Assembly (NCBI GenBank): GCA_036426205.1
Contig: CM071567.1
Coordinates: forward strand, 292,964,847-293,028,846
Direction: 5' to 3'
DNA length: 64,000 nt
Source: Ascaphus truei
Taxonomy: Eukaryota; Chordata; Amphibia; Anura; Ascaphidae
Part shown: in pieces, positions 11,523-21,883 of the stretch
How positions within the stretch are numbered: the stretch's first letter is position 1
Layout of the letters: each line of letters starts with the position of its first letter
Notes under the pieces: generated by a model
What the model saw: only the letters and a program-made list of their open reading frames with translations
What the model was told of the DNA's origin: nothing
The model's database searches: none
Position numbers and translations under genes: made by a program

Positions 11523-12928
11523 TTATGTGGCTGATAAAATTAAGTTTATAACTCTGCTTCTATTCTTACTTCTCTGTACCAAAGCAAGCAAAGAAACAGG
11601 AAGGAAAGTTGTCCACCGCCCTCCATACATTTTCCTCAACCACAAATAAGAAACATACATCACTTTGAAAAGGCCTGAGTTCATGTCAAATATCTGTTTT
11701 GAATCCAGATTCCGTATAAATGTGTCTTGAAATGCATTATTCAAATAGTTTCAACATCTTGATATTCAAAACGGAATAGCTTACACTTAAAAATGACTAT
11801 CCTTCAATGTTTTGCAAGTGTTCATAACCCCAGTACCATACATAGTTACATGACCTTAACTTGCAAGAGACTTTCAGTTAGTCAATGGTACTGTAACTAG
11901 CAGGAGCAGACATTCCTGATAGCCAAACCCCTGCTAAGAATCTCACACACACTATTCCTTGTGTCTTCAGAATGTAAGCTCCTCAGTTTGTCTTAACATA
12001 TATGCACTCTTTTATCATACAATGCTATTGTCCTCCCTCAATGTGCTGCACCGCGGAATATGTTGGCGTCATACAAATACAGGTTAATAAAATTCCAAGG
12101 GTCACTGCAAAGCCCGTCACGGGCTGCCAGTTGACGGACCCTTTACTTATAATGTACAAATTATGTGTCACACAGGCACAGTTAAAAACTTGATATGATC
12201 TTGGTCCTTTCACTTAACTGCACCTTTTAAAAATAAGCAGTGTAATATTTCTAGAAAAGCATTTGCAAAACAGGAAGTATATTGCTCTTCTCCATCAGTT
12301 TTCTCTTCTCATTTGGACGTTGCTGCACCCAGATTGTGCAACTGGCCCAGCAAAACATGATAGGAAAATGCCTCATTCAACATTTCCTGTGCACTGGGTA
12401 GCAGCATGTCTTTACTGAAAGGGTGGATGTGATATGATTTGAGAAGTACTAATTTAAGTCTTCTGAGTCACATCTATAGATATTACAGCCTATCAACTGT
12501 CTGGTGTAACATCGCCAAGGAACTGAGGAGTTGCAAGAAACTGTAAAAATGCCTGATTGTGCTCTTTCTATTTTAGGTGACCAGAACTAGTATCCCGACT
12601 AGAGATGTGCAAATGTCATCAAATGTACTTTGCAAAAAAAAAAAGTGTCTTTTAAATGTAAAGTTTTCAGAAAAGGCCATGCTGCTCAGTTTGCTCCATT
12701 TTGCACTAGATTTTTTTGCAAAAATGACAGCAGCATATGGTCATTTGACCTGAATTACTTTTGTGTGAACGTTTATGTTTTTTAAAAAAGGCACATTTTG
12801 TGAACTACAGTAAACATTTTGTGTATTTTAATCCTGACATACATTGGGATTTGCCATTGTTAATGTAGCAGAATCGTCTGTGTACATTTAGAGATTTAGA
12901 ACAAAAGAATATATAGAAGTGCATTCAA
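11520..12928. other. No gene recognised
   Basis: AT-rich sequence. Two fragments (about 10950-11100 and 12600-12800) share words such as CATTTGACC and TTTTGCAAAAATGACAG, suggesting old diverged repeats. No coding sequence is supported. Confidence 0.4.
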
Positions 12929-13654
12929 TATACAGCCGCGGCCTCTTTTATTCTCCAACATCTCCGATTTTTTCCGGGGATGTTTTACGAATGCCACGCA
13001 CTTCACCGCGTTCATGCCGCATTCATGTTGCATTCATCCAGGCGTCACCCGCGGTTGATGTGTTTATTGATGTGTTTATTGATGTGTTTATTGATAATGG
13101 TTCGGATTTAATTGGTTGCAATTCTTCGCGTATCCGCCAGGTGGCAGATATTCATGAATTGTAATGCGCATGCGCTTCAGTAATGTGTCGGCTTGCAGGT
13201 GTTTAAATAAATACCACAGTGGTCTATTGTAAATTGACCTTGGTACTGAAGAAGTTACAATAATGTATCAATTTAGGCTTTTCATGTTAAAAAATAAATG
13301 CACAGTGTCTGGTGTTGTTTTTATTGTCCAGAGAGTCCCGAAATGAGTGCACCGCTGCAGTTCGTGTTCCAAAAAACCCGACAGAACGTACGCTTATTTA
13401 ATATGGGCCGCGATTAATGCAACAGATGATAAGATGGCAACAGTCAGTCAAATGTATCAGTATTTTATCGAAAACTATGTCTTTTACAAATTTTCACCAG
13501 ATGCTCATGTGTGGTAGCGTGCAATAAGGAAAAAGTTATGTATCAATCCGTGTTTTTTTCGTATTGATCCCGGTGTTATTGGAGGGTATTGGTGTGTAGC
13601 ACCAGATTTTTCCCGTATATCTTTGATCATGGAGACTTCAAAAGGTGAAAGGTC

Positions 13655-13971
13655 ATGTTAAAACCAACTAAGAAATGTCAGTTGCTGGCAAGCAATGCGC
13701 CAGCGCCAGCGCCAGCTTCTAATAACGGTCCGACCGTCAGTGAAAACATGGTGACCGGAAACCCTTGCTGTCTGTCCCCGCCTGGATACCTGCAACCTGA
13801 GCCGGATTTCACGTACAGATTCCAGCAAACTTGCATGTGCCAAAGCGATTTCCAGCCTCATCAGCTGTCAACTACAGGTGTAGTAGTCCCGCTGTCACCT
13901 GTCAACTATGTGTATAATCAAGAATACGGGACTGGCAGTGGCTCAGCGCCAGCTGAGTGGCAAAGTCTATG
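13655..13971 (+). CDS. Candidate exon of unknown Pro/Ser-rich protein
   Basis: An open frame of about 105 codons begins ATG at 13655, contains the low-complexity segment APAPAPAS and several Tyr/Pro-rich motifs, and runs to a strong splice donor (CTATG/GTGAGT, about 13971/13972). No domain is recognised. It lies inside the proposed two-gene transposon, in the same orientation as the transposase, so it may be a third accessory ORF or a 5' exon. An acceptor-like sequence (TTTTCCTCAG) occurs near 14300, but joining there makes an immediate stop. Function unknown. Confidence 0.3.
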
Positions 13972-15204
13972 GTGAGTAATGTTACCTTATTTTATTCTTT
14001 TTTTGAAATATCAATATCAATGCACAGTCAAGCGATTCTCCTGTAAGCAATATCATTGGCTGAGCAGCTTCTACAGTAGATACTGCACAATTGGTGGAAA
14101 GCTAGGCGCATGCGCATTGGAACCTTCTTGAAACGCATATGCGTTTCATCACATCTACAGTAGGCGCATGCGCATGTGAACAGGAGATGCCACCGAGAAA
14201 ATTATTGGTGGGACTGACTGTGGGAACTTCTTTAAGGGACTGACTGACTGACTGACTGACCATTACAGTAAAACTTGTACTTTTATTTTTCCTCAGAAAA
14301 GAAAACTTTGTCATCTCATGCGGAAAACGGCAAATGGAGGGATTTCGATGGATAATATCGCTTTGTGTAACAATGCCTGCACATTGCTGAATCGGATTTA
14401 AAAAACCACGTACCGGTGTCAACAGTTTAGTGGCCGTTGTTTTTGATTAGGATAGAATACCTGAAACAGTATGCTGTTGTTTTCAGAGAGTATACAATAC
14501 TTTTTTATATACATACTGTATAATAAACCCGAAAAATAAAAAGTATGCATTTATTCTACATGTATTCCAGTACATATGTGTATTCTTTACCCGTACAGCA
14601 TGTACTGTATTGTTTTAATACTCTTGTGATGTACTGCGCATGCCTACAATATACAGTACAGTACTGTACAGTATGCCTGGACAGTACTGTACTGTATGTT
14701 CTAGAAACACTGTATTTTGTTATAAAAGGAGACAATGAAACAATTTAAAGCAAATCAACATTTTTTTTATTGGTGGAGTACAGTAAGTACAAAAACATTT
14801 ATGGAGTAATTAAAAACATTTATTTAAAGATACAATTTAAAAACATTTAAAGTGTACAGTAATTCAAAACATTTACAGGTGTATGGTGTACTGCTAGTAA
14901 AAACATTTATGTACAGTATCTTGTGTAAGTAAAAACATTTATTTATTAATACAATTTAGAACATGCAACATTTCCTTTATTTAAGTACTGAAAGTCAAAA
15001 CATTTACAGCACAGATGTACAGTATGGTTAAAGTAAAAACATTTCTTTATTAATACAATTTAAAACATGCAACATTTCCTTAATTGAAGTACAGAAAGTC
15101 AAAACATTTACAGCACAGGTATACAGTATGGTGTTAGTAAAAACATTTATTTATGAATACAATAAAGTTGTTAAGAATACAATTTATGAATACAGTAAGT
15201 CAGT

Positions 15205-15304
15205 CCTGCACAACTCCAGTCCTCGAGGGCCGCAAACAGGCCCGGATTTCAGGATATCCTGAAATCCGGCCTGTTTGCGGCCCTCGAGGACTGGAGTTTG
15301 CAGG
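15205..15304. repeat. Perfect-stem hairpin (fold-back MITE) copy 1
   Basis: A 100-bp inverted repeat centred on GGATATCC (about 15254); the arms contain AACTCCAGTCCTCGAGGGCC and its complement. The stem is almost uninterrupted, so the sequence can form a long cruciform or RNA hairpin. Confidence 0.85.
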
Positions 15305-15482
15305 TCTTGTGTAAGTAAAAAACATTTTCTTATTAATACAATTTAAACATGCAACATTTCCTATGAAGTACAGAAAGTCAAAACATTTACAGCACAGGTT
15401 TAAGTATGGTGTTAGTAAAAACATTTATTTATGAATACAATAAAGTTGTTAAGAATACAATTTATGAATACAGTATGTCAGG

Positions 15483-15584
15483 CCTGCACAACTCCAGTCC
15501 TCGAGGGCCGCAAACAGGCCCGGCTTTCAGGATATCCTGAAAAACGGGCCTGTTTGCGGCCCTCGAGGACTGGAGTTGTGCAGG
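15483..15584. repeat. Perfect-stem hairpin (fold-back MITE) copy 2
   Basis: Same hairpin 278 bp further on, with a few mismatches near its loop (GGCTTTCAGG versus CCTGAAAAACGG). Because the flanking tandem unit is also repeated, this copy probably arose by tandem duplication and not by independent insertion. Confidence 0.85.
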
Positions 15585-15608
15585 TCTTTGTGTAAGTAAA
15601 AACATTTC

Positions 15609-15614
15609 TTTATT
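15609..15614 (-). terminator. Polyadenylation signal for the BEN gene
   Basis: AATAAA on the minus strand about 50 bp downstream of the terminal in-frame stop of the BEN protein. A plausible transcript end, not otherwise verified. Confidence 0.45.
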
Positions 15615-15665
15615 AATACAATTTAAAACAAGCAACAAGTCAAAAATTAAACAACATTTGAACAG

Positions 15666-17049
15666 TCACGCGAATTCGATACCCACCAGATTGTCCTTCC
15701 AGGGCCGATGCCTTGTATGATGCAAAATGCCATTAATGGAGTCTCTCACTATTTTCATTAAAGGATCAGTAATTGAAAATTAGCGCCGCAATTCCTCCAC
15801 AATAGTCCTTCTTACATTTTCAGGAAGCGCCTTTTTTTCGCGATTTCCTTCGTAGTTTACATTGTTGGCCAACCCGCAGTACACCAAGTAGGACACGTGG
15901 TGCTTGAAAATTAACATGGCATAATTCTGGGGTACACCAGCACTTGTTAACCTATACTTCTCCCTGAGTGGCTGGGGCAGCTCACGCAGGATGATTTTGG
16001 GCACCGTCTCAATGCAAGCGTATGTGGGTTGGATTCTGGGAGCGGGGGTTCTTCTGGGAGCAGGTGTGCTTGTGGTGGCGGGCGAGGGTAGGTTGTCTGG
16101 GAGGATGCTTTCCTCCTGTCTTGGTCACCGTGTTGTATTCTTCTGGTGGAGGGGGTGCGCTTGGTGATGGAAGGTTGAAGGTCCCATTCATCCCATCCAT
16201 GCCACCCTCCTGCTCCGGCGTCGGAGATACAGGGGCATGAACTCTGAGCAAATTATGTATCACCGCTATGTCAGTCTCTATCGTCTCCATCCATTGATCC
16301 ATCTTCTCCATCCGTTGATCCATCTTCTCCATCCGTTGATCCATATTTAGCATGGTCTCTAAAAGAAGATCTATCTTTACCAGCATGGTAGAGTTCCCGG
16401 GAATATCAACACTTAACCCATTCAGCATGCGGTCTAACGAGCTGGATCTTGTGCATGGGGTGCTGTGGACATCTGGGTGGATGGGTGCTATGGAGGATGA
16501 GATGGGGGTTCCCTGGAGAGAAGCGGCAGCGTCGTCGAAGAGGGATGGAGGAAGTGACTGGTGGATTTCCGAGAGAGAAGCGGCAGCATCGTCGAAGAGG
16601 GATGGAGAAAGTGACCTGTGGATTTCCGGGAGAGAAGCGGCATTGTCGTCTAAGCATAATTGAGAAAGTGACCTGTGGATTTCCGGGAGAGCAGCGGCAG
16701 TGTCTTCGAAGAGTAGTGGAGAAGATGGGCTGTGGGTTTCTGGGAGAGCAGCGGCAGAGTAGTCTAAGCGTAATGGAGGAAGTGGCCTGCGGGTTCGATG
16801 GGTTGGTTGCCATTTGTTTTGTTTTGAGTGTACATCACCGAATTTCTTCTTGACATAATAAGGCTTCTTAAAACCCTTAGCCTTTTGGGTCAGCAGAAGG
16901 TTTTCTTTATTAGCCTTAGCCTTTCGCTTTAAGCCTTGGCTTGGAAATGGCTCCCGCCTTTCGCTTTTTCTGCATGACAGGCACGGCAGAGGCGAGTGGG
17001 TTCCTGCATCCGTAGAATCGGGGTTGATCCATGGAAGCAGATGGCACAA
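15666..17049 (-). pseudogene. BEN-domain protein, accessory gene of a transposon (lightly damaged)
   Basis: Single-exon minus-strand gene of about 460 codons. Domains in order: a basic Lys/Arg-rich N-terminus, nuclear-signal-like (about 16960-16840); five degenerate 19-residue repeats of the type ALPEIHRSLSPSLFDDAA (about 16790-16505); a short heptad coil with three copies of MDQRMEK (about 16340-16270); a Pro-rich linker; and a C-terminal BEN domain (about 16000-15680) containing FKHHVSYLVYCGLANNVN, KKALPENVRRTIVEEL and RDSINGILHHTR. BEN domains bind DNA and act in chromatin regulation. Lesions: one frameshift near 16110-16130 separating the N-terminal part from the BEN frame, and an in-frame TAA at 15780-15782 where a Gln codon would fit, after which the domain continues to a stop at 15666-15668. 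The start is uncertain; another frame upstream of 16960 also offers a basic N-terminus. It is divergent from the spliced transposase, with about 230 bp between start codons. Low damage suggests recent activity of the family. Role in transposition is inferred. Confidence 0.7.
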
Positions 17050-17149
17050 TGCAGTATCTGGACAAGGGAAAGTTCAGATACAGATCATCGAGTGGTGGGC
17101 TATGCAAACCTTTTATGCATGGCAACGAGGTGCAGGTGTTAAAAGTGGG

Positions 17150-17190
17150 CGTACTCTAAGTTGAGTCATTAACGTATAAATACACCATCC
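17150..17190 (+). promoter_or_regulatory. Probable bidirectional promoter with TATA box
   Basis: The gap between the BEN start (17049, minus) and the transposase start (17278, plus) holds TATAAA at 17175-17180 within ACGTATAAATAC, about 100 bp upstream of the transposase ATG, and an AP-1-like TGAGTCA at about 17162. A compact divergent promoter is inferred from gene arrangement. Confidence 0.5.
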
Positions 17191-17277
17191 ATTTCGTGGA
17201 TTCACTGCACATTGAATACACATCGACTAAACATCGAATATACATTCTGGTGCTTATATTTCTTTCTACTCGCAGCT

Positions 17278-18907
17278 ATGCCTGTTAAAAAGATTTCAAA
17301 GGATCTCAGCATGAGAATTAAGGATATGTACACGAGCGGACAACGAATTGCAGATATCCAACGCTGGTTAGGTGCTTCTGGCCTCGTTGTACCAGCAGCC
17401 ACCGTGAGCTATCATGCACACGGAAAGACCAAAAAATGCACGAGGACACCAACGGTAACTAACGCGTAAGTATATTATACTGTCTATATATCTATAATTG
17501 TTTATATTGCTGCATATTAATATAACTATATATTATTGATCTATCTATTATTGTTTATATCGCAGTATATTTATAAAACTATAAAACCCAGTATATCTAT
17601 CTATTATTGTTTATATCGCTGTATATTTATAAAACTATAAAACACAGTATATCTATCTATTATTGTGTATATAGCGCTGTATATTTATAAAACTATAAAA
17701 CACAGTATATCTATCTATTATTGTGTATATAGCGCTGTATATTTATAAAACTATAAAACACAGTATATCTATCTATTATTGTGTACTGTAAATGATGTGC
17801 TGTACTTGGGGCCTACTGCACTGTCACTTAAAGGATTGTTGTTTTTCTTTACTCTGTAAGGAGACAACACTTCTGGTCGACAAAATAAGTGAAGAGAATG
17901 ATGAGAAGAGTGCTTTAAGGGTCAAAGACACTCTGCTGAAAAATCACAATCTCACTGTATCCGAGACCAGCATAAAGAAGATGAGACGCAGAATTGGATG
18001 GAAATATAGACGTGTGAGGTTAGTACTGGACAGTACAGGAGGTTAAAGTGTTGTTTAACTGTACTGTACCTATAAAATAATTCCTTGTCATTACAGAGCG
18101 TACCATATGATAAGGGACGTCAACAAGATCAAGAGAGTGGTCCAGGCCCAGGCATGGATCGACAGTGGAGAAACTTTTCAGGATTGCATCTTCACTGACG
18201 AGTCTACTGTATCGCTGGAGAGATTTGCCACTTTTGCATTCCACAAAAAAGTTCGCATATCTATGAATCCGTGTCCAAAACACCCAGTGAAGCTGCACAT
18301 GTGGGTGCCATCTCTAGGCGTGGACCAGGATGCATTGTCATCTTTGAAGGTAAAATAAGTCACGCGCTTTTGCCTTATGCACTGTACTGTACTAGTGTGC
18401 AGTATTTTGAGCACTTTTCTTGTTATAGGATTCATGAATAAAGCTTTTTTCCAAGAGCAAATTGTGCCTGAGATTGGGGAATACATCACACGTGAGTTCC
18501 CAGATGGTCACCGTTTCTATCAGGACAATGATCCGAAGCACACCGCGTCAACAGCGCATATTCTTGACCGCGGTATCAACTGGATGAAGATGCCAGCGGA
18601 GTAAGTGCGGTAACCGTGTCTCATTTTTTTCCACTGTTTACTGTGGATCTCTTTAACTAATTCTCCTTTTTTTTCCCCCTCCAATGACAGATCGCCAGAC
18701 ATCAATCCTATCGAAATGGTCTGGCATCAGCTGAAGAATCATATCCGAAAAGGCGTGAAACCCTCCAAAAAGGATGAGTTGGCGCAAGGCATAATGAGTT
18801 TTTGGAACGATGTGCTCACCGTGGAACGATGTAATAAATATATTGACCATATTGCGACTGTGTTGCCCATTGTGATAGAGCGTAATGGGCAAGCATCAGG
18901 AAGGTAG
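17278..18907 (+). pseudogene. Five-exon Tc1/mariner-superfamily transposase (one frameshift)
   Basis: Coding exons 17278-17454, 17861-18018, 18097-18349, 18429-18600 and 18691-18907, all with GT-AG junctions that keep the frame; about 325 residues in total, a normal Tc1 length. CTTTCTACTCGCAG ends just before the ATG (about 17275), so a 5' UTR intron is also likely. Exon 1 encodes an N-terminal helix-turn-helix (LSMRIKDMYTSGQRIADIQ); exon 2 a second HTH (TVSETSIKKMRRRIGWKYRR); exons 3-5 the DDE catalytic domain with IFTDEST (first Asp), [10 protein letters not shown] (second Asp) and SPDINPIEMVW (Glu). The last Asp and Glu are separated by 32 residues by the same count that gives 34 in the ordinary Tc1 copy at 36305. 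One base appears lost near 18300, in the strand after HMW, which breaks the frame; everything else is open. Alternative 3' splicing at 18905 (GGAAG/GTAGTA) into sequence near 26985 is possible. A multi-intron transposase is unusual because most Tc1 copies are intronless. Confidence 0.8.
17530..17790. repeat. Intronic tandem repeat, unit about 60 bp
   Basis: About four to five copies of a unit containing TATCTATCTATTATTGT, a variable ATATCGCTGT or ATAGCGCTGT, and ATAAAACTATAAAACACAG, all inside intron 1 of the spliced transposase. Copies differ by a few bases. Confidence 0.85.
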
Positions 18908-19734
18908 TATGGTACAGTACTGGAAATAACTTATGGTTAACCGCTCACCAATTAGTTATAGTAGAAACAGCCGGTGCAAAGGAATGGTACTAACAGAACA
19001 AACAAACAAGAAGACACGAGTGGTCTCCCAAAGATCCCTTTAACACTGCACAACAAGGCTGATATATGAATTAGGGGTATAATACTCCCTGACAAATAGT
19101 CTGATAAGCTGTATGGGGTACAGAAAGTAACCGCTCCCAACACTGTGGGCGGACAGTTACCAATAAAAGCCTGATATAGGCAAAACAATAAAGTTTTATT
19201 AATTACAAAAAACAACGGCGCATACTCAAATACCATAAAAATAATTAAAACACAAGGTAATAGGTGACACCAGAAGGGAATGAAATAAACAATCCAATAA
19301 TGGATAAATCAAATTAACCCTAATGGTGGTGACTGGAATCAGGGTATGGGGTAGGGTAGGAGGTAAATGCAAGTAGCAGGGGGGACATATTGATTGTATA
19401 TAATATATATATATATCTCTAGATAGGCTATAAAGCATCTACATATGTGCCATAAAGATATATGTCCCCCTAAATGAAACCTCCTCCCTGAATAGGTGGC
19501 AGGGTGTATACTTAGGTAAGTGGTATATAGTGGTAGAATGCAATAGACACAGTATACATTAAATGGTAGTTTTTCAATCTAACTCCAAATATAGTGTCCC
19601 AAATGCAAGTGTAGTAGCTTGAATTTACTCACAGTGCTCAATGCGCAAGGTTATAGCCACTGTATTGTCTGCCACTAAAGTAAACATACACCCTCTCCCC
19701 CCAGTATACCGGAACAGTCTCACCCGTGACCTCC

Positions 19735-19800
19735 GACGTCAACGTGATGACGTCATCCCGACGTACGTTTTGCGCTCGGGGGCTGGCGCTTTCTCAAGGT
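19735..19800 (-). ncRNA. Hammerhead-like motif in Penelope arm 1
   Basis: On the minus strand: a GCGC stem, a loop, GAGCG, GAAAC, then a hairpin built from GACGTCA repeats, followed by a UH-type site. Penelope-like elements are known to encode hammerhead ribozymes in their terminal regions (established knowledge). Here the expected CUGANGA core is degenerate (CUUGAGAAAG), so activity is doubtful. Confidence 0.3.
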
Positions 19801-20283
19801 GGGAGGTGACATACTGAGTAGCGCTGTAACTCTATATACCCACAGAGCGGGGCGGTACTCAAAGCTTCACCCAATGAAACACCACATAGGTGAATGACAG
19901 CTAAAAGAACATGGATTTGTGTAATATATTCATGGGGGTAGAAAAAGGTTGTCACATAACCCTTGATGTGCCATAGTTACACTGTGCTATATCCTATGTG
20001 TAGATAGAGTGTAAGTATGAGTGAAGTATGAAGTATGAGGAACCATATATTAAATACATAAATAGATAAATAAAGGACAGGTATCACGGGTTTGAATGAG
20101 AGCCATCCACAGTCTATGTAAAACATATGGAGTGTAGGAGTGAACTAACCTACAGTGTCCGCCCCTTAGTCAAAACGGACGTCTAATAATTAGCTGTATA
20201 CCTGGTTCCCTATCGGAGAAACATGGGTACAATCCATATAATTAAAAATAGTGTGTTATAGAAAAGAGTATTTAGATGTCGCC

Positions 20284-21426
20284 CTATTTCAAACCCGGAC
20301 TGAGTGTATTGAGTGTATAAATCCATTTACACTCAGTCTGCAGTAGTATCCTGTCCCAATCACCCTTACGTTGGCCCCAAGGTATATGTTGAATACCAAT
20401 AAAGATTAGTTGATCACTATTGCCATGATGTTCGTTGATTACATGTCGTGCCACTGGTGTGTCTGTGGCATTCCGTATAGATCCCAAATGTTCGACGATT
20501 CTCTTTTTGAATTGTCTGAAGGTTTTCCCGACATACAGTTTGCCACAGACACAAACAATCAGGTAAATGACACCCTCAGTGACACAATTTATAAAGTCAT
20601 TGATTTTGAATGTCCGTTGTTGCATGGAGTCCATAAATTCGGTCTTTTTAGGTACATATCTACAGGCCCTACAGCGACCGCATGCATAAAAGCCCTTTGG
20701 TTTCTTGTCTAGCCATGTTGCCTGTGATTTGACTTGATAATGACTCCTTACTAAGATGTCCTTGAGGTTGCGACTTCTCCTGCTGGTAAGTTTAGGTGTG
20801 TTGGATAAGACCCCTTTCAGGTCCTCGTCATCAAGTAAAATGTGCCAATGTTTATTAAAGATCCGAAAAATTGAACCCCATTGGTCACTGAATGTTCCAA
20901 TGAAATTAATTGGTTTGTAATCATTAGTGGGGTTAGTATGGGGTGTATCAGCCAAAAGTTGTGTCCTAGTTGTATCGATTGCTCTATTGTATGCTTTTTT
21001 GAGGTTACCTTTCGAGTGACCGCGTTCAATAAACCTTTGTGGCATGTCCTTAGCCTTTTCCTTAAATTCACTTAAAGTTGAACAATTTCGCCTTAGACAA
21101 AGATATTGACCTGTGGGGATAGCCTTAATCACATGCTTGGGATGTTGACTATCAGCTCTGAGTAGGCAATTCGTCGCAGTACTTTTCCTGAAATTCGTTG
21201 TCTCAAGTTTACCTTCAGTATCTTTCATTATGGTAATATCAAGAAAATCTATTCTTGATTCACTTGAGACAAAGGTGAGTTTTAGATTGTGTAAGTCCGT
21301 GTTCAACACATCAACGAATTCATTCAGGAACGCCAATGTTCCTGTCCATAACATCATGATATCGTCAATGAACCTTACCCATAACTCGATATACCTAGTG
21401 TAGGGTTCCAAGGCATCGTCGAACAT
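20284..21426 (-). pseudogene. Penelope-like ORF, copy 1: partial reverse transcriptase plus GIY-YIG endonuclease
   Basis: A 380-residue open frame. Residues 10-25 contain ELWVRFIDDIMMLWTG, the RT palm motif C with the catalytic Asp pair in FIDD; the thumb-like region follows (FLDITIMKD at about 66). A Cys/His-rich linker (FYACGRCRACRYVP, about residue 227-240) precedes the C-terminal GIY-YIG nuclease (GVIYLIVCVCGKLYVGKTF, about residues 285-303, then RIVEH and a conserved His region). This RT-then-GIY-YIG order defines Penelope-like elements, and the Cys-rich linker resembles the Neptune group. The N-terminal half (fingers and most of the palm) is missing, so this is a 5'-truncated copy that stays open at its 3' side. 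The ORF ends against a TTAA MITE at 21436. It could not transpose autonomously. Confidence 0.85.
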
Positions 21427-21435
21427 CGTGATTAA

Positions 21436-21877
21436 AGCTGCAGTTCAGTCATTATCCTGCATTTTTGTTTTTTTTTAATAAATGAGTTCTGTAGTAAGAA
21501 AAAATACTTTTAGCATTTTCTGCTTTTTAAAAAAACAACTTTGAAAGACCAATTTTCTTGTATTCTATTTTAACAACCGTTTGCTAAGGCACTGCCCCTT
21601 CATGTCCTGTCACAAGCCCTGGCACATCACTTTGTCAGCCCTGCACTCCCTCTAGCACATGTCAGTGCAAGGGTGCTCATGAATATTCATGAGCTTCCAC
21701 TGAGTGACAGAAGCAGAAGAAAAACATATACCAGCTCTAATGATGTCACCAAATTTCGCCGATCAATACATGGAGAACAAATTGACTGGCAGCTATGCAG
21801 TTCTTTAGGTAAGTAGAGATTGCCCACATGAAACTATTGAAGTAAAAAAAAAAAAAAAAAAAGACTGAACTGCAGCT
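21436..21877. mobile_element. TTAA-flanked MITE at the palindrome centre
   Basis: Inverted ends AGCTGCAGTTCAGTC on the left and GACTGAACTGCAGCT on the right, with TTAA on both sides (21432-21435 and 21878-21881). TTAA duplications are characteristic of piggyBac and Kolobok superfamilies. At 442 bp it has no transposase. A poly-A tract of about 20 bp adjoins the right inverted repeat. Confidence 0.8.
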
Positions 21878-21883
21878 TTAAGG

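Larger units (their letters stand above)
14760..15600. repeat. Tandem repeat, unit about 278 bp with shorter sub-repeats
   Basis: Repeats of TAAAAACATTTATTTATTAA, AATACAATTTAAAACATGCA and AGTCAAAACATTTACAGCAC recur. The last two large units (about 15022-15304 and 15306-15584) each end in a 100-bp hairpin. It lies immediately 3' of the BEN gene. Confidence 0.75.

Noticed and set aside
11306..11649. Poly Cys-Val and poly Thr-His frames
   Set aside because: Translations of the AC/GT microsatellite in all frames.
14760..15600. CRISPR-like direct repeats
   Set aside because: Units are long, AT-rich and unequal with no uniform spacers or cas genes, and the genome is eukaryotic.
16022..16853. Plus-strand frames opposite the BEN gene
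   Set aside because: Shadows of the 19-residue repeat coding region; no domain, while the minus strand has an ordered protein with a BEN domain.
20410..21075. Plus-strand frames across the Penelope ORF
   Set aside because: Antisense shadows of the RT/GIY-YIG coding sequence.
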